64,000 nucleotides of DNA from Streptomyces cellostaticus (GTDB lineage: Bacteria > Actinomycetota > Actinomycetes > Streptomycetales > Streptomycetaceae). The translations under genes were made by a program, and so were the position numbers. The notes under the pieces were generated by a model. It was not told the origin of the DNA. It saw only the letters and a list, made by a program, of their open reading frames with translations, and made no database searches. The stretch is taken from NCBI RefSeq assembly GCF_023630175.1, contig NZ_JALLIN010000029.1, positions 34,717 through 98,716 on the forward strand, in the 5' to 3' direction. Of the stretch, positions 57,827 to 64,000 are shown piece after piece. Position 1 is the first letter of the stretch; the number at the start of each line of letters is the position of its first letter.

Positions 57827-58441
57827 CTACTCGCACGGGCAGGACGCGAACCGGTACAGCTGCACATCGGGCTGCTCGTCGCGCGAAGCGTGCAGCCACG
57901 CAGGATGGACACCCAGAGCGCCCGCCAGCGCCTCCCGCTCACGCTCACCAGGCCGGGACCGGCCCGCCGCCCAGTGCCCGATCTGGTGCGCGCCGACGCC
58001 GACGTCGCTCCCCAGGCCGACCGCGGTCTTCGCGGCCGCCTCATGCCATAGCCGCAGGCGCCGCGCGAAGGGGGACAGCTCCAGCAGGGCCCACACCGGG
58101 TGCTCCCCCTGGGGATCGACGTGGTCCGGATCGTCCTCCTCCCACACCTCATGGAGCTCGTTGTAGGACAAGGCGTGCTCGGCCAGCGTCTCGGTCACCC
58201 AACGACGCACCGCGGCGTCGTCCGCCCACTGCTCGTCGGTAGCCTCCCGAGCCGCGGCGTCCGCGTTTTCCGCCAGCACCAGCTCCTCATGCAGCGGGAA
58301 CACCAACTCCTCGAGGGCCAGCAGAGCCCGGGAGGCGACGACACGGCGGGCCGGCTCCGGCGCCGCGCCGCTCAGCACGCCCGACAGCACGTCGACGGCC
58401 CGAACCACCAGCCGGTCCTGCTGCTTTCCCCACCTGCTCAC
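57827..58441 (-). CDS. HTH-containing protein
   Basis: About 204 residues. The main part is helical and acidic (VLSGAAPEPARRVVASRALLALEELVFPLHEELVL; WADDAAVRRWVTETLAEHALSYNELHEVWEED). The C-terminal 70 residues contain an XRE-like HTH (VGAHQIGHWAAGRSRPGEREREALAGALGVHPAWL). Function unknown, perhaps a toxin-antitoxin-type or regulatory protein. GTG 58441 is a possible start; none is certain. First gene of a two-gene operon. Confidence 0.5.
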   Translation of the reverse strand: MSRWGKQQDRLVVRAVDVLSGVLSGAAPEPARRVVASRALLALEELVFPLHEELVLAENADAAAREATDEQWADDAAVRRWVTETLAEHALSYNELHEVWEEDDPDHVDPQGEHPVWALLELSPFARRLRLWHEAAAKTAVGLGSDVGVGAHQIGHWAAGRSRPGEREREALAGALGVHPAWLHASRDEQPDVQLYRFASCPCE

Positions 58442-58633
58442 CCTGACCCCACTCCCGCGGCCGCGGCGGCCCCGCACGTGCCACATCATCCCGGCCACGA
58501 CACGGAAGCGGGCGACAACGCCCGAAGTTCACCCCCCACCAGAACAGACCCGCCTCGTCTCCCCGGACAGCCAGCAGCGCCCGCCATCAGACCCAGCACA
58601 ACCGCCAGCTACGCGGCCACATACGCTGTCCCG

Positions 58634-59179
58634 ATGCCCGTCGTACCCCCGCTCTTCAGCGATGCCGAGACCGACCACCCCGCCATCGCCCAGTGGTGCT
58701 CCACCATCCTGGCCGGCGACACCGCCCGCCTCCTCCTCCTGGGACCGCACTGGTCCGGCAAGTCCCACGCCGCCTACGCCGGGCTGCGCCGTCTACTCGC
58801 CGCCGGCTACCGCGAGGAGAACATCACCGTCCACCAGGCCCACGATCTCGGGCGCAACTACGAGCCCAGCATGATCGAGAACACCACCGCCGTCACGGTC
58901 ATCGACGACCTGACCCTCTCCGTCGACCTGGTGCGCGAGGCGAAGGTGCCGCTGAAGCCGGACCCCGCCGACGTCCAGGCCATGATGGCCCTGGAGGCGG
59001 GAGCACTCGCGGATGCCGTCGCCCGTCTGAGCCTGCTGCCGCGGCGTTCCTGGCTCCTGATCGCCTCGAACCTTAACTGCCTCGTCGAGGCGGTTGGCCA
59101 AGAGACCGCCGAGCGCCTCGTCGCCGTCGCCGAGCAGGCCGAACTCGCCCCCCGCCCCCGCCCGACCCTGCGCTGGTAG
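58634..59179 (+). CDS. Small P-loop ATPase, DnaC/IstB-like
   Basis: 181 residues. Walker A GPHWSGKSHAAYAGLRRLL (about 37-44), Walker B AVTVIDDLTL, a late RRSWLLIASNLN strand. Size and order fit DnaC/IstB-type ATPases, which load helicases or transposition proteins. No transposase or primase neighbours it, so its job here is unclear. TACGCT lies 11 bases before ATG 58634, so the message is probably leaderless. Confidence 0.6.
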   Translation: MPVVPPLFSDAETDHPAIAQWCSTILAGDTARLLLLGPHWSGKSHAAYAGLRRLLAAGYREENITVHQAHDLGRNYEPSMIENTTAVTVIDDLTLSVDLVREAKVPLKPDPADVQAMMALEAGALADAVARLSLLPRRSWLLIASNLNCLVEAVGQETAERLVAVAEQAELAPRPRPTLRW

Positions 59180-59263
59180 CAGCCGGACAACCAGCACGCC
59201 CGCCCCACCTCAACCAGCTGGACTACGCTGCGCGTTGTCGTCAGGTCGAAGGAAGGGCGGGCT

Positions 59264-60103
59264 GTGGCCAAGCGGACGAACGGCTCCGAGACGAACCGCA
59301 AGGAGCTGCTGTCCGGCGTCGCACGCCGGCTGTGGGCGTTCTCCGGCAACGAATGCGCCTGGGGCGACCCGCACTGCTCAACCCGGCTGGTCACGGAGGA
59401 AGGCGCCTGGGTCGGCAAGATCGCCCACATCATCGGCGCCGAGCCCGGCAGCGCCCGGCACGAGGCGTGGGACGGCACGGACGTCGAACAGCTACGGGAC
59501 TTCGACAACCTGATGCTGCTGTGCGGCGTGCACCACGACCTGATCGACAGCAGCGTCACCCGGCACGACTACACCGTCGAGTACCTGCGGGCAGTCAAAC
59601 AGAAGCACGAGGCCACGTACCGGTACACGGTCGACGACATCGAGGCCGAGTTCCGCGACACGGTCAACGGGTCCCTGGTCCGGCCCGCCACCACCATGCG
59701 CCGCTTCTTCGCCTGGGAGGACGCCAACCAGGACCCGTCGGACGAACAGGACTTCCTCGAGCTGGTCAACCGCTTCGCGGGGCGGGTCGGCGGTCTAACG
59801 CGGATGGCCCGACAGGTGCTCGCCCTCGTGGTGCACGAGGAGACCACCGACTTCGAACTGGTGCTGAGGCGCTTCTCGGCGGACCGTACGACGCTGCTCA
59901 GCGTCGTACGCGAACTCCAGAAGGCGGAGATGGTCTACCTCCACGCCGAGGAGTACGACGAGGAACGCGGACAGCTGTCCCTGCTCAGTGGCGCTCTGGA
60001 GGGCGTCCCCGAAATGTGGGACGAGCTTCGGGGCTTCTGCCGCGACGAGAAGGTGGACCTCAAGGAGATCCTGGTGGATCTCGACTTCTCCCGCTTGGAC
60101 TGA
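59264..60103 (+). CDS. HNH endonuclease with C-terminal helical region
   Basis: 279 residues. HNH fold: CAWGDPHC (zinc Cys pair), KIAHIIGAEPGSAR (first His), DNLMLLCGVHHDLIDSS (His and second zinc region). HNH proteins of this IAHI..LLC..HH type are common in defence islands. The C-terminal 130 residues look like a winged-helix bundle (FELVLRRFSADRTTLLSVVRELQKAEMVYLHAEEYD), perhaps DNA or partner binding. GGAAGG precedes GTG 59264. An IS256 element starts 81 bases downstream. Confidence 0.7.
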   Translation: MAKRTNGSETNRKELLSGVARRLWAFSGNECAWGDPHCSTRLVTEEGAWVGKIAHIIGAEPGSARHEAWDGTDVEQLRDFDNLMLLCGVHHDLIDSSVTRHDYTVEYLRAVKQKHEATYRYTVDDIEAEFRDTVNGSLVRPATTMRRFFAWEDANQDPSDEQDFLELVNRFAGRVGGLTRMARQVLALVVHEETTDFELVLRRFSADRTTLLSVVRELQKAEMVYLHAEEYDEERGQLSLLSGALEGVPEMWDELRGFCRDEKVDLKEILVDLDFSRLD

Positions 60104-60317
60104 GGCGCCGGCGGGCGTACGACCTACGCCCGGGGAGTGGCGGCCCCGGGGGACTGCCGCAAGGCATCACGCCGTCGGCTTCCGAGCAATGCTCAAGACC
60201 TGTGGATTGGACTCGGGAGGGGTGCCTCGCGGAACGCGGAGGGCGTACCTTCCCGAGTGATCGATTTCTGGTCATCGAGTAGGCCCGCGTTGCAGCGCGG
60301 GTCGGGAAGGCACGCCC

Positions 60318-61571
60318 GTGCTGAGCGTAGTCAACGAGGACGGCACCACTCAGAGCGGCTCCCTGATGGACGACATCGTCCGTGAGGGAGCCCGTCGGAT
60401 GCTCGCCGCGGCTCTGGAGGCCGAGGTCAACCAGTACATAGCTGAGTTGGCGGGCGAGCGGGACGAGGCCGGTCGCCGTCTGGTGGTCCGCAACGGCCAC
60501 CACCGCGAGCGGACGGTGACCACCGCCGCCGGGCCGATTGTGGTGAAAGTACCGCGGGTGAACGACAAGCGGGTCGATGGCGAGACGGGCGAGCGCAAGC
60601 GGTTTTCGTCCAAGATCCTCGCCCCCTGGTGCCGGAAGTCCCCGAAGATCAGCGAGGTCCTGCCCCTGCTCTACCTGCACGGGCTGTCCTCCGGCGACTT
60701 CGTGCCCGCGATGGAGCAGTTCCTCGGCACGGCCGCTGCGCTCTCGTCGGCAACGGTGACCCGGCTGGCCAAGCAGTGGAGCGACGACCACTCCGCCTTC
60801 CAGGACCGGGACCTGTCCGGATCCGACTACGTCTACGTGTGGGCCGACGGCGTCCACCCCAAGGTCCGCCTCGGCCAGGCCCGCTCCTGCGTCCTGGTCC
60901 TCATGGGCGTGCGCACCGACGGCAGCAAGGAGCTGATCGCGCTCGCCGAGGGCCTGCGAGAGTCGACCGAGTCCTGGGCCGACCTCCTGCGGGACTGCCG
61001 CCGGCGCGGCATGCGCGACCCCGAGCTCGTCGTCGGCGACGGAGCCATGGGGCTGTGGCGGGCCCTGGCCGAGGTGTTTCCGCAGGCCAGACATCAAAGG
61101 TGCTGGGTTCACAAGACCCGGAACGTGGTCAATGCCCTGCCGAGATCGGCCCAGCCCGGCGCGAAGAAGGCACTGCAGGAGATCTACAACGCCGAGGACC
61201 GCGATCACGCCGAGAAGGCGGTGAAGGACTTCGGGCGCGCCTACGGCGCGAAGTGGCCCAAGGCCGTCAAGAAGATCACCGACGACGTCGATGAACTCCT
61301 GGCTTTCTACGACTTCCCGGCCGAGCACTGGGTCCACCTGCGCACGACGAATCCGATCGAGTCGACCTTCAGCACAGTGAAGCTGCGGACCAAGGTCACC
61401 CGCGGCGCCGGCAGCCCGGCCGCGGCCCTGGCGATGGTGTTCAAGCTCGCCGAGTCCGCCCAGGCCCGCTGGCGAGCGATCACCGCACCCCACCTCGTCG
61501 CCCTCGTCCGCAACGGCGCCCGCTTCGAACGCGGCGTCCTGGTCGAGCGTGAGCGGGAGGCTGCGGCATGA
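60318..61571 (+). CDS. IS256-family (mutator) transposase
   Basis: 417 residues. Mutator-type DDE enzyme: N-terminal MLAAALEAEVNQYIAELAGERDE and RNGHHRERTVTTAAGPIVVKVPR; catalytic Asp in VYVWADGVHPKVRLG, second in ELVVGDGAMGLWRALAEVFP with QRCWVHKTRNV, Glu in TTNPIESTFSTVKLR. The frame is whole, so it may be active. GGGAAGG precedes GTG 60318. Its stop overlaps the HAD gene start (ATGA). Confidence 0.92.
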   Translation: MLSVVNEDGTTQSGSLMDDIVREGARRMLAAALEAEVNQYIAELAGERDEAGRRLVVRNGHHRERTVTTAAGPIVVKVPRVNDKRVDGETGERKRFSSKILAPWCRKSPKISEVLPLLYLHGLSSGDFVPAMEQFLGTAAALSSATVTRLAKQWSDDHSAFQDRDLSGSDYVYVWADGVHPKVRLGQARSCVLVLMGVRTDGSKELIALAEGLRESTESWADLLRDCRRRGMRDPELVVGDGAMGLWRALAEVFPQARHQRCWVHKTRNVVNALPRSAQPGAKKALQEIYNAEDRDHAEKAVKDFGRAYGAKWPKAVKKITDDVDELLAFYDFPAEHWVHLRTTNPIESTFSTVKLRTKVTRGAGSPAAALAMVFKLAESAQARWRAITAPHLVALVRNGARFERGVLVEREREAAA

Positions 61572-62065
61572 GTGAGCCCAAGGAACTCCCGCTGCTGTTC
61601 CTGGACATCGACGGGCCTCTCCTGCCGTTCGGCGACGGCCCGCAGTGCGAGCCGTCAGGCACCGCGACGGATTCGCACCTGACGCGGCTCGACCCGCACC
61701 TCGGGCCTCGCCTCGCGGCACTGCCGTGCGAGCTGGTTTGGGCCACCACCTGGGAGGAGGCGGCGAACACCGACATCGCACCGCTGCTCGGTCTGCCGCC
61801 CCTGCCGGTCGTGCACTGGCCAGAACCCTCCGACGCGCAAAAACGCGAGGACCAGTGGTTCGGGCTCCACTGGAAGACCCGGACCCTGGCAGCATGGGCG
61901 GACGAACGCCCGTTCATCTGGGTCGACGACGAGATCACCGACGCCGATCAGGACTGGGTGTCCACCCGCCACCCCACCCCGGCCCTCCTCCACCGCATCG
62001 CGTCTTCCCGCGGCCTCACCGACAAAGACTTCGCAGTCCTCGACCAATGGCTACGGGCCACTTGA
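61568..62065 (+). CDS. HAD-fold protein, passenger of the IS256 element
   Basis: 165 residues. The HAD motif I is LLFLDIDGPLLPFG (DxD), motif II region ELVWATTWEEAAN, and late acid FIWVDDEITDADQDW. Proteins of this type resemble the HAD domain seen in RNA-repair 'Swiss army knife' proteins and small phosphatases. The start overlaps the transposase stop by 4 bases, and the right terminal repeat comes 14 bases after its stop. It therefore travels with the element. The role is unknown. Confidence 0.75.
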   Translation: MSEPKELPLLFLDIDGPLLPFGDGPQCEPSGTATDSHLTRLDPHLGPRLAALPCELVWATTWEEAANTDIAPLLGLPPLPVVHWPEPSDAQKREDQWFGLHWKTRTLAAWADERPFIWVDDEITDADQDWVSTRHPTPALLHRIASSRGLTDKDFAVLDQWLRAT

Positions 62066-62103
62066 GGCTTCCGGCAGTGATCCACAGGAATTGACAATTG
62101 CTC

Positions 62104-62566
62104 CACCCAGCGGGCAAGCCAGGCCACCGTCCGCTCCACGGTCCAACGGTGACGGCCCAGCCGCTGAGAGGACTCGACGCCTTTGCGGGCGATGCGCGGG
62201 GTGATGTTCCGGGAGCGTAGCCACCGACGGAGGTGGTTGTAGTCGTACCCCTTGTCGCCATGCAGCTTGGCGGGCCGCCGTCGCCGCGGTCCGCGACGGG
62301 AGCGGATCGGCGGGATACCGCGCACGAGGGGTTCGAGTCCCTGGCTGTCGTGGGTGTTCGCGGCGGAGATCCCGATCGAGAGGGGCAGACCGGACCGCTC
62401 GGTGATCAAGTGGATCTTCGTTCCCTTCTTGCCGCGATCTACGGGATTCGGACCTGTCAGATCCCCCCTTTCAGGGCCCGCATGTTCACTGAGTCGATCG
62501 CGCACCGGGACCAGTCCAGAGCGCCACTCGCGCCGAGCTCGTCCAGGACCAGGTGGTGGAGCTTGC
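62104..62566 (-). pseudogene. IS5-family transposase fragment
   Basis: Leftward: LDELGASGALDWSRCAIDSV, NMRALKGG, then past the slip run (CCCCCCTTT on the plus strand, 62463-62471) DLTGPNPVDRGKKGTKIHL, LHGDKGYDYNHLRRWL and RWTVERTVAWLA. Both ends are lost: the C-terminus at the IS256 boundary (62104) and the N-terminus against the GNAT fragment. A different IS5 subtype from that at 41078. Confidence 0.82.
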
Positions 62567-62571
62567 GGGGT

Positions 62572-62861
62572 CAGGCCCCGATTACCGCCACGCCGGTATT
62601 GATCTTTTTCTCAACCCCGCAGCGCATGGCAGCGGACTGGGCACCGACGCAGTGCGCACACTGGCCCGCCACCTCATCGACGAGTGCGGCTACCACCGGC
62701 TGGTCATTGACCCCGCGGCCGACAACATCGCGGCGATCCGCTGCTACGAGAAGGTCGGCTTCCGGCCGGTCGGCATCATGCGGCAGTACGAGCGCGGTCC
62801 GGACGACACCTGGCACGACGGACTCTTGATGGACCTGCTGGCCGCTGAACTGACGTGCTGA
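62572..62861 (+). pseudogene. GNAT acetyltransferase, N-terminus missing
   Basis: PDYRHAGIDLFLNPAAHGSGLGTDAVRTL, then ADNIAAIRCYEKVGFRPVGIMR and DGLLMDLLAAEL: the C-terminal two-thirds of a GNAT, nearest in pattern to AAC(6')-type aminoglycoside acetyltransferases. The acetyl-CoA motif (GSGLGTDA) is present, but the first strands and helix are lost at the IS5 fragment, so it is unlikely to work. Confidence 0.72.
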
Positions 62862-62914
62862 CCCCTCCCGTTGCCGTGGGGTGAGGGAGAGCAGCCGCCG
62901 TCGGCTCCCCAGCA

Positions 62915-63120
62915 CGAGCTGAGCGGGAGACAGTGCTTCGCACGCCGGGGCGGCGAGCGCATCGGCGTGGGCTTCGATGCGGTGTGCCGTCACCGCGGTG
63001 CTCGAACAGCATGGTCGCGCGATGCCACAGCCGGGCTGCCGGGTTGCTCGGCACCGCAAGGCTGCGCATCCCGGCGTATATCACGCGCCCTTCCGTGGGC
63101 GCGCTCGTCGCGGCCTCGCG
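62915..63120 (-). pseudogene. Possible SCO6745-family fragment
   Basis: Leftward reading gives SLAVPSNPAARLWHRATMLF, then EHRGDGT, close to a conserved block of SCO6745-type proteins (ARLWHAATLLREHRGDGH). After a frame change HRIEAHADALAAPACEALS follows. Short, frameshifted and recalled by eye only. Confidence 0.35.
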
Positions 63121-63200
63121 GGTCGGATCTGCCGGTCCGCACCAAGCCCGGAAAGCCTGGCGGGCGGTACCTGGGCGACACCGTCTACTCTCCGCTCTGG

Positions 63201-63236
63201 GACGTGCTCGACCGGCGAGAGGCGGTCGAGCACGTC
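63201..63236. terminator. 14-bp perfect stem hairpin
   Basis: GACGTGCTCGACCG (63201-63214) pairs exactly with 63223-63236 around an 8-base loop. It lies in scrap 214 bases past the end of the right-edge gene. Could be a terminator or the hairpin end of a lost element. Confidence 0.5.
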
Positions 63237-63449
63237 CATCCGACATCGCCCCAGGGGCTGGTGGATCTTCCCGGCCTCCAGGGAGCAGGTCGCACAGCGG
63301 GCGATGCGCCCGGCATCTGATCGGCTGGAGCGGAAGGCCCGCCGGGGAGTCCGGTTGGTAGAGACGGGCTGCGCGTCTTCCGGCCAGAGAGCACAGCGCT
63401 GGCCGAGGGGAGCCGGCTTGTCGGATCGATCGCGTCCCACTGTGCGATG

Positions 63450-64000
63450 TCAGTCGATTTCTGAACGTTCCAGGCCTGGTTCGGTGACGAGGATGAGTTG
63501 GCTGACGGTGTGTCCGTCTCGAGTGTGGAAGGCGACACGGTAGAGGCCTGGCGCTTCGCAAGTGACCGTGGCTGCCGGAGACCCGTCTTGCATGGCGACT
63601 CGCACTCGCCTGCTCTGGTTGTCGGTGGTGTCAGTGATGGTGCAGGTGAGTCCGTGGACCGAGTCGACATGTTCGGCGACGGCCTGCCAGGTCTGGCCGG
63701 CTTCGACAAGATCGGGTGTGGAGATGCCGCAGCCGGGCTCGCCGAGGGGCGGTCCTTGTGGTTCGTCTTCGAGCAGGATGTCGATCACCGCGTCAAGACT
63801 GGCTTCGGCTCGTGCCAGGTCGCCGTGCTGGATCGGCACGGTGGACAGGTGCGTGCTGCGCGCTGCGGAGTCACGGTAGACGGTGCCGTCACCATGGGTA
63901 GAGAAATAGGTGATTCGGCCGGCTCTATCGCGGATGAGAGATCCGTCGCTGTTGTGCCGGGCACCATCGCAATGGGCTTCGACTTTCCCGTTGGTCAGGG
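63450..64000 (-). CDS. Uncharacterised protein, 5' end beyond the window
   Basis: At least 182 residues; the frame is open to the right edge (LTNGKVEAHCDGARHNSDGS, then LIRDRAGRITYFSTHGDGTVYRDSAA). A central helix RAEASLDAVIDILLEDEP leads to a beta-rich C-terminus (QTWQAVAEHVDSVHGLTC; RVAMQDGSPAATVTCEAPGLYRVAFHTRDGHTVSQLILV). Not recognised. The RDRAGRITYFS..GDGTVYRD section hints at short beta repeats. The start is outside the window, so length and type stay unknown. Confidence 0.5.
   Translation of the reverse strand, partial: LTNGKVEAHCDGARHNSDGSLIRDRAGRITYFSTHGDGTVYRDSAARSTHLSTVPIQHGDLARAEASLDAVIDILLEDEPQGPPLGEPGCGISTPDLVEAGQTWQAVAEHVDSVHGLTCTITDTTDNQSRRVRVAMQDGSPAATVTCEAPGLYRVAFHTRDGHTVSQLILVTEPGLERSEID

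Larger units (their letters stand above)
60184..62103 (+). mobile_element. IS256-family element enclosing a HAD gene
   Basis: 1920 bp. Left end GAGCAATGCTCAAGACCTGTGG (60184-60205, extending to 60207) and right end 62080-62103 are imperfect inverted repeats of 24 bp (about 18 matches), with common core CCTGTGGAT. Inside are the transposase (60318-61571) and a HAD-type gene (61568-62065). No target duplication is seen, and the right neighbour is a truncated IS5 transposase, so DNA was lost next to it. Confidence 0.7.
62862..63449. other. 588 bases of scrap without an intact gene
   Basis: Contains a possible SCO6745-type gene fragment on the minus strand (62915-63120) and a strong hairpin (63201-63236). 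The other open frames show no protein character. Confidence 0.45.

Noticed and set aside
61568..62065. HAD gene as an ordinary chromosomal gene next to an IS
   Set aside because: It overlaps the transposase stop and lies inside the inverted repeats.

Overview
This is very GC-rich DNA with actinomycete signatures, and Streptomyces is the best guess. Evidence for that: DUF664/MDMPI mycothiol-type proteins, a WhiB regulator, bacterial Ku, a DUF5133 protein, an MmyB-type regulator beside an SDR gene, a secreted SLT protein, many GTG/TTG starts, and AGGAGG-type ribosome sites. Everything here was read by eye from the sequence; no search was run.

Positions 1-40.8 kb look like ordinary chromosome arm. 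Left to right: cytidine deaminase, an alpha/beta hydrolase, a membrane protein, a GlxA-type regulator divergent from an MDR oxidoreductase, an odd class-II tRNA-like gene (4665-4761), DinB/MDMPI proteins, an SLT wall enzyme, an L,D-transpeptidase, Ku, and a decayed MmyB-regulator/SDR pair. These are followed by a MerR regulator fused to a methyltransferase, an ArsR regulator with a 16-bp palindrome upstream, hemerythrin, a GltB-like FMN protein and a PoxB-like enzyme. The phenylacetate genes come next: paaABCDE leftward, and paaI-paaK rightward from a shared operator region. Then come an HTH-STAND-WD40 giant, a nucleophile-less paralogue of the first hydrolase, a putative immunity protein, a class II glutamine amidotransferase and a two-domain VOC protein.

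From 41 kb to the right edge the DNA is accessory. A defective IS5-family element (41078-41953, TAA target duplication) clips the end of a DUF6896-like gene. Next to it lies the main discovery of the window: a 10,415-bp element (42449-52863) sitting inside a LexA/S24-peptidase gene. Removing it rejoins the two LexA halves in frame (..ELFAL + QVSGESM..). Its ends are AAAC..GTTT with further imperfect inverted repeats, and the apparent target is the palindrome CTGCAG. It carries a recombination module (tyrosine recombinase, small XRE protein, zinc-ribbon recombinase-like protein with eroded catalytic residues and a frameshift). It also carries a convergent four-gene cargo operon: a small membrane protein, an unknown 244-aa protein, a 1200-aa protein that appears to join a Lon-like (S16) Ser/Lys protease domain to a membrane helix and a beta-propeller, and a secreted Vgb-like propeller. 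The first three cargo genes overlap by GTGA and should be translationally coupled.

Positions 53-60 kb hold small poorly known genes, a WhiB protein, a small P-loop ATPase and an HNH nuclease with a C-terminal helical region. Positions 60.2-62.1 kb are an IS256-family element that encloses a HAD-family gene coupled to its transposase. The right edge is scrap: a truncated IS5 transposase, a beheaded GNAT acetyltransferase, a possible SCO6745-type fragment, and an unknown gene that runs off the window.
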